NCBI RefSeq assembly: GCF_004214795.1
Contig: NZ_CP035928.1
Coordinates: forward strand, 682,001 to 746,000
Reading direction: 5' to 3'
Length of the DNA stretch: 64,000 nt
DNA from: Malaciobacter pacificus
GTDB lineage: Bacteria; Campylobacterota; Campylobacteria; Campylobacterales; Arcobacteraceae
A program made the translations under genes and the position numbers. This document shows, in pieces, positions 1-9,366 of the stretch (the stretch's first letter is position 1; each line of letters opens with the position of its first letter). The notes below the pieces were generated by a model. It searched no databases and had not been told where the DNA came from. It saw nothing but the letters and a program-made list of their open reading frames with translations.

Positions 1-2
1 TT

Positions 3-407
3 GGTTCTTTTGCAGAAATCTGGGGCATAAGTAATAATTATTGGGAATATCATAATTTAGATAATAACAGACATTTTCCCTATTGGTTACCTTTTGCTTG
101 GGCATTAACTTTTAGCTTTTTTTACAAGTTAGAAAGAGATATTTTAAAAATCACAAATACAATTTCTTTGAAAAGTAAATTGATTTTTGTAGTTTTAGTT
201 TCAGCTATATTTCCTACATGGGGAGAAATAATTACAATTAATTTAGGGGTTTGGACTTATTATTGGGATTATCAGTTTTTTGGAGTTCCTTTATTAGCTA
301 TATTTCTTTTGGTAGTTTTTCATACATTTATATTTATTTTATTTACACTAATTTGTAAAAAATACAAAATCTCTAATCCTGTATTTAACTTTGTTTTAAC
401 TAAATAG
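3..407 (+). CDS. Integral membrane protein, 3-prime part only
   Basis: The frame is open from base 3 to a TAG at 405-407, so the gene begins before the window and 134 residues are visible. The visible part is rich in aromatic residues and has at least two membrane helices: one around LIFVVLVSAIFP and a longer one beginning FFGVPLLAIFLLVVF, followed by a short basic tail. A TTG at 168 could be read as a start, but the frame upstream encodes similar aromatic, membrane-like sequence, so an internal start is unlikely. The last 8 bases overlap the 3-prime end of the convergent GGDEF-EAL gene. I do not recognise the family. Confidence 0.6.
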   Translation, partial: GSFAEIWGISNNYWEYHNLDNNRHFPYWLPFAWALTFSFFYKLERDILKITNTISLKSKLIFVVLVSAIFPTWGEIITINLGVWTYYWDYQFFGVPLLAIFLLVVFHTFIFILFTLICKKYKISNPVFNFVLTK

Positions 408-2304
408 GTTCACTAAAGTAGTAACCTTGAAACTTTTTTATTCCAAGTGATTTTACAGTTTCATATATCTCTTTAGAACTTACATATTCAGCAATTACAT
501 CAATATCAGCCTCTTTTGCAAAATTCATTATATTTTTTGCTACTAAATAAGATAACTCATCCTTATTGATTGTACTAATAATACTGCCATCAATCTTAAT
601 TGCATCAGCATTTATTTTTGAAAGATAAATAAAATTAGAGTATCCACTTCCAAAATCATCAATATAGATTTTATAAGATAGTTTTTTTAACTCCATTATA
701 GTTTTAGTAATCTCTTCATATGATATTATTTCATCAGTCTCTACTATTTCTAAAGCGATTTTAGATGCAATATTACTAGTTTTTGCAAACTCTTTTAATA
801 TGTTTAAAATGGGTTCATTTTGTAAATCTTGTTGAGTTAAGTTAATAGAAATTTGAATATTCTCTTGGGAATTTAAAATTTTTGTTTGAATAATACTTAA
901 TAACTCTTTTGTAAGTTTAGTTGATATAAATGTGTCTTTAATTGTTGGTAAAAACTTTTCAGGAGAGTATATTTGACCATCTTTGATGATTCTAATTAAA
1001 GCTTCATAATATCTTTTTTTATCATTTTCATCCTCATTTATAATCTCTTGATAATAAACCACAACCCTTTTATCCTCAATTGCATCTTTTATATCATTTA
1101 TTGTTAAAAAGTCTTTATTTCTATGATCTTCTTTGTATATCTCAATAGAGTTTCTACCTTTATTTTTGGCATTGTAAAGTGCCATATCAGCTAGTTTAAA
1201 TGCACTTATAAAGTTTCTTTGTTTTTTAGGATTAAGGTTTACTCCTATTGATACGCTTAGGGAGATTCTCTCACTATTAGAGACTTTAAATTCCCTATTT
1301 TTTATTGCATTATGAATTTTTTCTACTAACTCTAAAGGATCAAATCTTTTCTCTTTTTTAATAAGTAAACAAAACTCCTCTCCCCCATATCTTACAAATA
1401 TATCTTTTTTTTCTCTAATCTCATTTTTAATTCTGTTTGATATTTGAACTAAAATATCATCACCAACTACATGTCCATAAGTATCATTAACTTTTTTAAA
1501 ATAATCAACATCAATTGCACAAACAATATAATCATTTAGATTGATAAACATCTCATTATCTTGAAGATAGTTTCTAGAATAAATACCTGTTAATCTATCA
1601 ATATAAGATATTTTTTTAGTTTTGTAAAACTTAAATGTTTGATACATAAGTATCACAAGTAAGATTGATATTAATACCCAAAATAGTTGTAAAAATAGTT
1701 TTACTTGTGAAATCGTAGAAGAGATTTCATCAATTTTTTTTACAGAAAAATCAATGCTTAAAATCAAAGTAATATCTTCAATCTCAATAGGTTTTAAATA
1801 TGTTAAAGAGAGTTCATTTATGTAATCATGTTTAATAACTTTTGATTTTTTAGTATAATAAGCTTCAATCCAATATTTTGAATCAATATCGAATTTTTGA
1901 TTTATCTCAGCTTTCTCTTCACCCCTTGCAGCATCTGAAATAAATCTAAATATTTCATTTTTATCAACATAAAGTATATATGCGTATTTGATATTATTAG
2001 TTTTTAAAAGTGCTACTTTTTTATCTAATAGATTAAATAGTGATTTTTCATTTTTATTTATTTTTTGTTCATTAAGTAATAAATCTAAATCTTCTTTATT
2101 ATCTAATACAATTTTTTTTATTTCATTGGCTGTATTATTTGTTATTTCAAATACATCATTTGTAGAGATCTCTAAGATTTTTGATTCAATATTTTTTTCT
2201 ATATAAATAGTTGAAAAATAAGCCATTAATATTATTATAAAAATAGCAAGAAGTGAACTAAAGTATAGATTAAATCGGCTTTTTAATACAGGTTTTAAAA
2301 TCAT
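400..2304 (-). CDS. Membrane GGDEF-EAL protein (cyclic-di-GMP synthesis/breakdown)
   Basis: 634 residues. An N-terminal membrane helix (about 14-34), a periplasmic sensor segment (about 35-200) and a second helix (about 203-222) precede a GGDEF domain with the intact signature GGEEF at about 307-311 and the metal-binding segment DVDYF. The EAL domain follows, with EALIR at about 434, the NLTQ asparagine, the ETDE glutamate, the DDFGSG pair, IKIDG, AEYV and QGYYF. Both catalytic sites therefore look complete. The inhibitory RxxD site before GGEEF is not canonical (ExxD here), which by family knowledge would weaken product inhibition. The start overlaps the stop of the small secreted protein gene by one base (TAATG), so it is the last gene of the receptor operon. 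The periplasmic segment probably senses the upstream partners; the direction of the activity is unknown. Confidence 0.93.
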   Translation of the reverse strand: MILKPVLKSRFNLYFSSLLAIFIIILMAYFSTIYIEKNIESKILEISTNDVFEITNNTANEIKKIVLDNKEDLDLLLNEQKINKNEKSLFNLLDKKVALLKTNNIKYAYILYVDKNEIFRFISDAARGEEKAEINQKFDIDSKYWIEAYYTKKSKVIKHDYINELSLTYLKPIEIEDITLILSIDFSVKKIDEISSTISQVKLFLQLFWVLISILLVILMYQTFKFYKTKKISYIDRLTGIYSRNYLQDNEMFINLNDYIVCAIDVDYFKKVNDTYGHVVGDDILVQISNRIKNEIREKKDIFVRYGGEEFCLLIKKEKRFDPLELVEKIHNAIKNREFKVSNSERISLSVSIGVNLNPKKQRNFISAFKLADMALYNAKNKGRNSIEIYKEDHRNKDFLTINDIKDAIEDKRVVVYYQEIINEDENDKKRYYEALIRIIKDGQIYSPEKFLPTIKDTFISTKLTKELLSIIQTKILNSQENIQISINLTQQDLQNEPILNILKEFAKTSNIASKIALEIVETDEIISYEEITKTIMELKKLSYKIYIDDFGSGYSNFIYLSKINADAIKIDGSIISTINKDELSYLVAKNIMNFAKEADIDVIAEYVSSKEIYETVKSLGIKKFQGYYFSEPI

Positions 2305-2747
2305 TATTTATCCACAAATCTTTTATAATCACTAGGAATTATCAAATTGTATTTTCTTGCTCTACTTGAAGATATTTTTATATTTGGTCTACTTTTAAAC
2401 CAAAAAAAAGCGCCTAAAATATCACTACTTTTTTTATATGTTTTTTTATTGTCCGTAAAAAAGAATTTCCTTTTATTTTTACATTTATTTATATCAAAAT
2501 CTTTTTTTATATAAATAAAATCTGCATCTTCACAATTTGAAGAAAGCTTTGAATATATTGAAAAAAAACTATTTAATTGTTCATTAGAACCAATTATATA
2601 AATCTTTGGATCAAATACAAATGCTTCTGCAATCTGACTTACAATCTTTGCTTCAAGTTCGATGATATTCGATGAGTTTTGAGGTAAATAGATGTTTTTT
2701 GACACTAAAGGCATTAAAAATAGAAGATTAAAAAAAAGAATTCTCAT
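2304..2747 (-). CDS. Small secreted protein between receptor and GGDEF-EAL protein
   Basis: 147 residues beginning with a hydrophobic signal peptide (MRILFFNLLFLMPLVS). The mature part has two cysteines that could pair (in NCEDADF and NKCKNK) and a conserved-looking C-terminal segment around ILGAFFWFKSRPNI and IIPSDYKRFVDK. I do not recognise the family with certainty. Its start directly follows the receptor stop (TAAATG) and its stop overlaps the start of the GGDEF-EAL gene, so the three genes are translationally coupled. The arrangement recalls periplasmic regulators of membrane diguanylate cyclases such as YfiR, but that comparison rests on context and not on a motif I can point to. Confidence 0.75.
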   Translation of the reverse strand: MRILFFNLLFLMPLVSKNIYLPQNSSNIIELEAKIVSQIAEAFVFDPKIYIIGSNEQLNSFFSIYSKLSSNCEDADFIYIKKDFDINKCKNKRKFFFTDNKKTYKKSSDILGAFFWFKSRPNIKISSSRARKYNLIIPSDYKRFVDK

Positions 2748-4615
2748 TTAAAATACCCACTTTAAGCTAGCTGTATAGCTTCTATTACTATTTGACATAG
2801 TTTTAAAAGAGTTATTTGCATAATCAACAAAAACTACATCCATATCATCATCTAGTAAATTATTTGCTTTAAAATCAATTTGTAGGTTTTTATCTAAATT
2901 ATAAGCTAAACCAAATGACAAATTAAAACTATCATCTATTTTTAGTTTGTCATTATATTTATATTTTTGTTTATAAATAAGCTGTTCATAAAAATTAAAA
3001 TCACCAAATTTTTGATAAGCTTTTATTGAACCACCCATTTTAGGGCTACCATATTTTTCAATTGAGTTAATATATCCATAGTAATTAAAATGGATTTTAT
3101 TAAATTTATTAAAATACCTTTCATAATTTAGTGAAAAGCCAGTTGCATTAAAATCTTTTTCATTGTAGTTAATATAGCCAATTTCATTAGAATCAAAAAC
3201 AATCATATCTTTAATCTCTAAATAGTTTAAAAAAAGTGATAGATTTTGTATTTCATCTTCATACTCTATTTCAAATGTAGCAATATTTTTATTTTCATTT
3301 TTTAGATCTTTTTTTGCTTACTTGCAAAATCAATTTCAAACATTGAAGGTGGAGTAAAAGTATTTGTTAAAAATAGTTTTAAACTATAGTTTTCATTTAG
3401 TGCTGATATATATCCAAGTCTTGATGTTAGAAAATCAAAGTTTTTAAAGCCATTATCTTTAATATATTTATCATATTTTAAATTAGCAATTAATATATTT
3501 GAGTCATTAAGTTTATAAGAGTGTTCACTTAGTATTGAGTAGATAGTTTCACTTTTGAGGTTTGAATATTTAACATCACTTTTTGTAGTATTATCAAAGT
3601 AAGTTATATCTCTTCTATTTATATCATACTCTTTGTGTTTTATTGCTCCACCTAAGTATAAAGAGTAGTTTTTAAAATCAAAAATATTTGTAAGCCCAAA
3701 GTCATATTTTCTAAATGTCAAATCTTCATCTAGCTCTTTTGGTAAATTAAAAGTATTAAAATCAACCTCAGAGGCTAGTAAAATTCCCTCTTGATTTATC
3801 TCAGTTGAGTTTTTTTCAGTTTGATTAAAACTAAAATAGACCTTTCCTAAGTCCTCATTAAAAGCCTTTGAAAACTCTAAAAAATATTGATCATATTCAC
3901 TTTTTGAATAATCAGGTTCTAAATCATATGCAAGTCCAAGATAGTTTTCCTTTTGCACTTTTGTAAAACCAGAACTAAGTTTATACTCATCTTTTTTTAA
4001 AGATAAGTGAGCATATTTATTTACATTTGAGTGGCTTAACATAAATAAAAGTGAAGTATCATCAATATCATTTCCATAAACAGCAGTAGTTGAGTTTGAA
4101 TTTTGTCTTGAAATAGAACTTCTTAATATACCACCTGAAACAGTATATGCTCTTTTTGTATGTAACTTTATAGTAAGTTTTGCAGGTTCATTACCTAAAT
4201 GTAAGGTACTTTCTCCATAATATATTTCAATATGACTTATATGTTCCATTGGATAATTGGCATATAAAAGCCAAGGTGATAGAGTTTGAACTGAGCTTAA
4301 CTCTTGATCATCTATATATAATCTCATAGATGTACTTATACTATTTGGATTTCCTGCGTAAGTTAGATTTGAAGCTCCAAAAAAGTTTGTTTGCATAGAG
4401 ACTTTTGGCAATATTTTTAATATATCTTTTAGTGTCTTAACACCCATCATTTCTAAATCTTCTTGGGTAAATGATACAACATGTCCTAAAGACTCTTTTT
4501 TTGTTTTATTTGCTATTTGTTTAGAAGTTTCATATTTAAATTCATCAAGTAGAGTTTGTAAATCTTGGGCAGAGAGTATTTTTAACAAAAGAAAAAATAC
4601 CAAAATTAAACGCAT
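2748..4615 (-). pseudogene. TonB-dependent receptor-like barrel, split by a -1 frameshift at an A7 run
   Basis: Two frames together give one receptor. The first runs from 4615 to a stop at 3302 (signal peptide, plug domain at about residues 45-155, start of the barrel). The second continues from 3308 to 2748 and ends in the aromatic strand ASLKWVF typical of outer-membrane barrels. At 3316-3308 the minus strand reads CAA AAA AAG followed by ATC TAA. A shift of -1 at the heptamer A AAA AAG continues as GAT CTA AAA and gives about 622 residues. The plug is recognisable from VSFTQEDLEMMGVKTLKDIL and IEIYYGEST, but I see no clear TonB box. A one-base indel in the homopolymer, phase variation, a sequencing error and programmed slippage would all look like this. 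First gene of the operon with the secreted protein and the GGDEF-EAL gene. Confidence 0.75.
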
Positions 4616-4644
4616 AAAAAACCTTAAAAATTATTAATTTTAAT

Positions 4645-4650
4645 ATTCTA
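4645..4650 (-). promoter_or_regulatory. Putative -10 box of the receptor operon
   Basis: The minus strand reads TAGAAT here, about 30 bases before the receptor ATG, in very AT-rich DNA. The argH promoter lies about 45 bases away on the other strand, so this gap holds two divergent promoters. No convincing -35 box is visible, as is usual in this phylum. Confidence 0.4.
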
Positions 4651-4691
4651 CTTGAATAATTCTTAAGTACTTATAATAATATCACTTATGA

Positions 4692-4697
4692 TATAAT
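4692..4697 (+). promoter_or_regulatory. -10 box of argH
   Basis: A perfect TATAAT lies 41 bases before the argH ATG at 4739, and a TAGGGA ribosome site precedes that ATG. The expected transcript starts near 4704. Confidence 0.65.
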
Positions 4698-4738
4698 GGC
4701 ATTTTTATTTTAAGCTACATTACAATTTAGGGATATTT

Positions 4739-6130
4739 ATGTCAAATACAAACAATCAAATTTTAAAAAATACAAATGCTCAAATATTAGATGAATTCAA
4801 CGCTTCTATTATGTTTGATAAAGAGTTATATGCTCAAGATATCAAAGGAAGTATTGCTCACTCACAAATGCTTTGTGAGCAAGGTGTTTTAACTAGTGAT
4901 GAACAAACTGCAATAGAAACAGGACTTTTACAAGTTAAAGAAGAGATTGAATCAGGAAATTTTGAGTTTACACTAGCAACTGAAGATATTCATATGGCAG
5001 TTGAATCAAGGCTAACTGAAATCATAGGAGAACCAGGTAAAAAACTTCATACAGCAAGAAGTAGAAATGACCAAGTTGCAACTGATTTTAGACTTTATGT
5101 TCAAGATAAATCAGTTCAATTAAAAAATCAATTAAAGCAGTTAGTTGCTACTTTTGTAGATGTTGCATCAAAACATACAACAACTTTAATTCCTGGTATG
5201 ACTCACTTACAACACGCTCAACCTCTTAACTTTGGTTATCACATGCTTGCATATGCAAATATGTTTAAAAGAGATTTTGAAAGATTTGAAAGCTCTTATG
5301 AAAGAAACAACTATTCACCACTTGGAAGTGCAGCCTTAGCAGGAACTCCACATAATATTGATAGATTTTCAACTTGTGAAAAACTAGGCTTTAGCTCTCC
5401 TACAAATCATGCTATGGATACAGTTTCAGATAGAGATTTTGCTTTAGAAATCTTATTTAATATCTCAACTTGTATGATGCATATTAGTAGAATTTCTGAA
5501 GAGTTAATTTTATGGTCTTCATATGAATTCCAGTTTGTTAGAATGAGTGATGAATATGCTACTACATCTTCAATCATGCCTCAAAAGAAAAACCCTGATG
5601 TACCAGAATTACTTAGAGGAAAAACAGGAAGAGTTTATGGAAACCTAATTTCACTTCTAACAGTTATGAAAGGTTTACCACTAGCATACAACAAAGATAC
5701 TCAAGAAGACAAAGAGGGTGTTTTTGATTCTGTTAAAACAGCTGAAATTTCTATTTCTATTTTAAATGAAGTTATTAAAACTATGATTGTAAATACTGAT
5801 AAAATGGAAGATGCTTGTAAAATAGGGCACTTAACTGCTACAGATTTAGCAGACTTTTTAGTTCAAAAACAAAATATGGCATTTAGAACAGCTTACTATA
5901 TAACAAAAGATGTTGTAGCAAAGGCAAATGAACTAGGAAAAGATATTAGTGAATTAAATATTGATGAAATTAGAAGTGCAAATGAAGAATTAAAAGATGT
6001 AAGTGAAGAAATAGTTATGTATTTAGATTTAAGAAACTCAATGAACTCTAGAAATTCATACGGTGGAACATCATCAATTCAAACAGAAAATCAAATAAAA
6101 TATTTTGAGCAATGGTTAGAAAAAAATTAA
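4739..6130 (+). CDS. argH: Argininosuccinate lyase
   Basis: 463 residues, the usual length. It splits argininosuccinate into arginine and fumarate, the last step of arginine synthesis, in the cytosol. The fumarase-superfamily signature [11 protein letters not shown] is present at about residues 277-287, and the N-terminal [13 protein letters not shown] segment and [14 protein letters not shown] are typical of ArgH. It has its own promoter and a strong inverted repeat downstream, so it looks monocistronic. argC lies 2.2 kb downstream in another operon, so the arginine genes are dispersed. Confidence 0.97.
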   Translation: MSNTNNQILKNTNAQILDEFNASIMFDKELYAQDIKGSIAHSQMLCEQGVLTSDEQTAIETGLLQVKEEIESGNFEFTLATEDIHMAVESRLTEIIGEPGKKLHTARSRNDQVATDFRLYVQDKSVQLKNQLKQLVATFVDVASKHTTTLIPGMTHLQHAQPLNFGYHMLAYANMFKRDFERFESSYERNNYSPLGSAALAGTPHNIDRFSTCEKLGFSSPTNHAMDTVSDRDFALEILFNISTCMMHISRISEELILWSSYEFQFVRMSDEYATTSSIMPQKKNPDVPELLRGKTGRVYGNLISLLTVMKGLPLAYNKDTQEDKEGVFDSVKTAEISISILNEVIKTMIVNTDKMEDACKIGHLTATDLADFLVQKQNMAFRTAYYITKDVVAKANELGKDISELNIDEIRSANEELKDVSEEIVMYLDLRNSMNSRNSYGGTSSIQTENQIKYFEQWLEKN

Positions 6131-6142
6131 GAATAAATAATT

Positions 6143-6169
6143 AATAAGATGAGAAGATCTCATCTTATT
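6143..6169. terminator. Bidirectional terminator hairpin between argH and cheV
   Basis: A perfect 12-bp stem (6143-6154 with 6158-6169) and a 3-base loop lie between the convergent stops of argH and cheV. AT-rich tracts flank both sides, so it can serve both strands. Confidence 0.7.
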
Positions 6170-6177
6170 TAAAAGTT

Positions 6178-7086
6178 TTAGTGTAATAAAAATCTCTTAG
6201 TGTAGTCAAAAAGTGTTGGAATATCAGTTTTACCAACAAAACCATCAACTCCAATTTGTTTCATTTTACCTCTTACAGCATCAGTAGTCATTGATGAGTT
6301 TACAATTACAGGAATTTCACTATATAACTTGCTATTTTTTACAAAAGATGCCACTTGATATCCATCAGTTCCTGGCATTTCAATATCAGTTAAAATCATA
6401 CCAACATCTTGTGGGTCTAACTCTTCAAGTCTTTTTATTAGTTGAGAACCATTTGTATAAATCTCATACTTAGCACCAGTTTTTTTGAAGAATTTATTTA
6501 ATACTTCTCTAGCAACTCCTGAATCTTCAGCTGCTAAAATAACTCTATCTGAGTGTAGTTTCTCATCTACATATTTTTGAACTTCATTTTCACCATCATC
6601 AGTAAAGTGAATATCTTTTAATAACTGCTCTGCATTAAATACTGTACAAAGTTCATCTTTATCGTGAACTTTTACATAAGTTGTATATGTGATTTTAGAA
6701 TTTGTCTCTTCTGTATGTCTTAATTGATCTGTTGTTTTTTCTACAATATCAAGCATATCTTTTACTAAGAAACCAATTTTTTTATGATTAAATTCACAAT
6801 AAATAATAAGCTTATAATCTTTTATCTCTAAAGGTTTAACCCCTAACCAAACATCAAGATTGATAAGTGTTACAGGCTCACCCCTAATAGTTGCAATACC
6901 AGCAATAACATCACTATCTTTTGGTGTGTCATTAATTGCAACTTCTTCTGTGATTATAAACGCTTTTACTTTTGCAATATTAATCGCATATATACTATTA
7001 TGACCAGTGTAAAATACAGCTAATTGTTGAACGTTTCTTAAATGACCTTGCGTCATTTGTTCAACACTACCACTAATACCGCTCAT
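6178..7086 (-). CDS. cheV: Chemotaxis coupling protein CheV (CheW + receiver)
   Basis: 302 residues. An N-terminal CheW-like domain (about 15-160) couples receptors to CheA, and a C-terminal receiver domain (about 180-302) can be phosphorylated. The receiver has the acidic pair in AAEDSG, the phospho-acceptor aspartate in LTDIEMPG (about residue 234), the serine/threonine position in VNSSM and the conserved lysine in VGKTD. CheV proteins tune adaptation in Campylobacter and Helicobacter. A good -10 box precedes the gene, so it is probably transcribed separately from tcdA 64 bases upstream. Confidence 0.95.
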   Translation of the reverse strand: MSGISGSVEQMTQGHLRNVQQLAVFYTGHNSIYAINIAKVKAFIITEEVAINDTPKDSDVIAGIATIRGEPVTLINLDVWLGVKPLEIKDYKLIIYCEFNHKKIGFLVKDMLDIVEKTTDQLRHTEETNSKITYTTYVKVHDKDELCTVFNAEQLLKDIHFTDDGENEVQKYVDEKLHSDRVILAAEDSGVAREVLNKFFKKTGAKYEIYTNGSQLIKRLEELDPQDVGMILTDIEMPGTDGYQVASFVKNSKLYSEIPVIVNSSMTTDAVRGKMKQIGVDGFVGKTDIPTLFDYTKRFLLH

Positions 7087-7116
7087 GTGAATCCTTTATT
7101 AAATCTTAAGTTATCA

Positions 7117-7122
7117 ATTATA
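7117..7122 (-). promoter_or_regulatory. -10 box of cheV
   Basis: The minus strand reads TATAAT here, 31 bases before the cheV start at 7086, in the short gap behind tcdA. An AAGGATT ribosome site lies just before the start. Confidence 0.55.
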
Positions 7123-7150
7123 TAAATTTTAAACTTTAAGACACTTTAAG

Positions 7151-7801
7151 TTATTTTTTTTGTTTCTTCAAAATTTTTTGTACAGTAACCGATGCCATCA
7201 TAAGTCCAAATGAGCCAGTTACACCTTCAAAGCTTCCTTTTTCAATACAATTTGGGTTTTCAGATGAAAAAATTACTTTAAATTTTTTCTTAAAACCTTG
7301 AGCTTTTAACTCATTTCTTATTTTTCTAATAAATGGGTCATTATAAGTATCCCATATTGAAATATATTCAATTTTACTAGGATCAAATCTTTTAGCTCCA
7401 CCACTTGTACTAATTACTTTTGTAAAATGTTTTTTGATTAAATGAACTTTTGGTTTAACATCATCAATTGCATCTAAAATATAATCATATGATGAAAAAT
7501 CATGTTGATCAATCCACTCAGGAGTTATTTTTACATGAATTGGCGTAACATTTGGATATTTTTCTTTTAAAGCATCAACTTTAACTCTTCCAATATTACC
7601 ATGACTTCCCATTTGTCTGTTCATATTTGACTCTTCGTATGTATCAAAATCAACTATTGTAATATCTGTAATTCCTGTATTATATAGTGCATCAAGTGCA
7701 AAACTTCCTACACCTCCAACTCCTAGTAAAATAAGTTTTGTATTTTGAAACTTCTCAAAAGTTTCTTCACCAAATAATTTTATAGTTCTATCATATTGCA
7801 T
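7151..7801 (-). CDS. tcdA: tRNA threonylcarbamoyladenosine dehydratase (ThiF/E1-like)
   Basis: 216 residues. A ThiF/E1-like fold with the nucleotide-binding LLGVGGVGSFALDAL (about residues 25-39), the DFDTYEESNMNRQ segment and DAIDDVKPK, which match TcdA (CsdL/YgdL). By family knowledge it uses ATP to cyclise t6A37 in ANN-decoding tRNAs. It is slightly shorter than E. coli TcdA because the C-terminal tail is reduced. It is divergent from greA, with starts about 75 bases apart. Confidence 0.9.
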   Translation of the reverse strand: MQYDRTIKLFGEETFEKFQNTKLILLGVGGVGSFALDALYNTGITDITIVDFDTYEESNMNRQMGSHGNIGRVKVDALKEKYPNVTPIHVKITPEWIDQHDFSSYDYILDAIDDVKPKVHLIKKHFTKVISTSGGAKRFDPSKIEYISIWDTYNDPFIRKIRNELKAQGFKKKFKVIFSSENPNCIEKGSFEGVTGSFGLMMASVTVQKILKKQKK

Positions 7802-7876
7802 AATTCTTCTCTTTATATAATCTACTCTTTTATTAAAATAGGATATTATATCATAAAATATATATGGGAGTTATTG

Positions 7877-8362
7877 ATGGATAAAGAACCAATGACAAAT
7901 GCCGGTTACACTAAAGTAACTAAAGAATTAGAATTTTTGAAAAAAACAGAAAGACCTGAAACAGTTATTGCTTTAGATGAAGCAAGACAATTAGGTGACT
8001 TAAAAGAAAATGCAGAATATCATGCTGCAAAAGAGAAATTAAAATTAATTGATGTAAGAATTGCAGAATTAAATGACTTAATTTCAAAAGCTATTATTAT
8101 TGATCCTTCAACACTTCCTCATACAAAAGTTAGTTTTGGTTCTACTGTTGATTTAGTAGATTGCAATAGTGATGAAGAGTTTACATACTCAATTGTTGGT
8201 GGAGTTGAATCAAGTGCACAAAATGGTTTAATCTCTTTTAACTCACCTTTAGCAAAACAACTACTTGGAAAAGAAGAGGGTGAAGAAATAACTGCAACTC
8301 TTCCTGGTGGAAATAAAACTTATGAAATATTAGCAGTGTATTATAAGGAGTTAGAACTATAA
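7877..8362 (+). CDS. greA: Transcription elongation factor GreA
   Basis: 161 residues. GreA binds the RNA polymerase secondary channel and stimulates cleavage of backtracked RNA. The coiled-coil N-terminus carries the family sequence around RQLGDLKENAEYHAAKEK with the acidic tip, and the FKBP-like C-terminal domain ends in SPLAKQLLGKEEGEEI. The ATG at 7877, with GGGAG seven bases upstream, gives the standard length. A longer frame from 7796 would overlap the divergent tcdA start and adds a hydrophobic tail foreign to GreA. The stop overlaps the argC start (TAATG). Confidence 0.96.
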   Translation: MDKEPMTNAGYTKVTKELEFLKKTERPETVIALDEARQLGDLKENAEYHAAKEKLKLIDVRIAELNDLISKAIIIDPSTLPHTKVSFGSTVDLVDCNSDEEFTYSIVGGVESSAQNGLISFNSPLAKQLLGKEEGEEITATLPGGNKTYEILAVYYKELEL

Positions 8363-9366
8363 TGAACGTAGCAATAATTGGAGCTAGTGGTTACACAGGC
8401 TTAGAATTAATAAAGATTTTAATCAATCACCCAAAGTTTAATATCACTTATATAGCTAATTCAACTGGAAATGAAAATGTTCAAGATTTACATCCATGTT
8501 TAGCAGGTGTAATAGATGTGGAAGTTTCAAAAGCAGATGCTAGTGAAGTAGCCAAAGTTGCTGATTTAGCATTTTTAGCATTACCTCATAAGACTTCAAT
8601 GTTTTTTGCAAAAGAGTTATTAGACCTTGGTGTGAAAGTAGTTGATTTAAGTGCAGATTATAGACTTGAGTTAGAAACTTATGAAAAACATTATTGTCCA
8701 CATGAAGATAAAGAACATATAAAAGATTCAGTTTATGGATTACCTGAATATTATAAAAATGATTTAAAAGATGCAAAACTAGTAGCAAACCCAGGATGTT
8801 ATCCTACAGCATCTCTTCTTGCTCTTTTACCATTTGTAGATTATATTCAAGAAGATTCTCAAATCTTTATTGATGCAAAATCAGGTGTTAGTGGTGCTGG
8901 TAAAAAGCTAAGTGAAGTAGCTCATTTTGTAAATTTAAATGAAAACCACCATGCATACAATCCATTTAAACACAGACATATGCCAGAGATTGAAGAAAAA
9001 GTAAAAAAAGTAAAAAATAAAGAGTTTCAAATAAACTTTGTACCACATTTACTTCCAATCACAAGAGGAATGTTAGTATCAGTATTTGCAACACTTAAAG
9101 AAGAAATCGATGTAGAAAAAGTACTTGAAGATGCATATAAAGATAGTGAATTTGTAAGAGTTAGAAAAACACCAGTTGATTTAAAATCAACAGCTGGTAC
9201 AAACTTCTGTGATATTTTTGTATCAAGAAATGGTAAAGCACTATTTATAAACTCTTCAATTGATAATTTATTAAGAGGAGCTTCATCACAAGCTGTTGTA
9301 AATGCCAACATCATGTGTGGATATGAAGAGGGTGAAGGGATTCCTAAAATAGCTTATGTTCCATAA
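8362..9366 (+). CDS. argC: N-acetyl-gamma-glutamyl-phosphate reductase
   Basis: 334 residues. NADPH-dependent reduction of N-acetylglutamyl phosphate to the semialdehyde in arginine synthesis. The N-terminal nucleotide-binding loop is IIGASGYTGLELIKIL, and the catalytic cysteine sits in NPGCYPTASLL at about residues 143-153. Conserved histidines follow in NHHAYNPFKHRH and VPHLLPITRGM. It overlaps greA by one base and the next gene by 11 bases, so it is the second cistron of a tightly packed operon. Confidence 0.97.
   Translation: MNVAIIGASGYTGLELIKILINHPKFNITYIANSTGNENVQDLHPCLAGVIDVEVSKADASEVAKVADLAFLALPHKTSMFFAKELLDLGVKVVDLSADYRLELETYEKHYCPHEDKEHIKDSVYGLPEYYKNDLKDAKLVANPGCYPTASLLALLPFVDYIQEDSQIFIDAKSGVSGAGKKLSEVAHFVNLNENHHAYNPFKHRHMPEIEEKVKKVKNKEFQINFVPHLLPITRGMLVSVFATLKEEIDVEKVLEDAYKDSEFVRVRKTPVDLKSTAGTNFCDIFVSRNGKALFINSSIDNLLRGASSQAVVNANIMCGYEEGEGIPKIAYVP

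Noticed and set aside
2304-2747. Firm assignment of the small secreted protein as YfiR
   Set aside because: Context is suggestive, but I cannot align defining YfiR residues by eye.
7796-7876. Extended N-terminus of GreA
   Set aside because: It overlaps the divergent tcdA start and gives a hydrophobic tail not found in GreA. The ATG at 7877 has a good ribosome site and gives the normal length.
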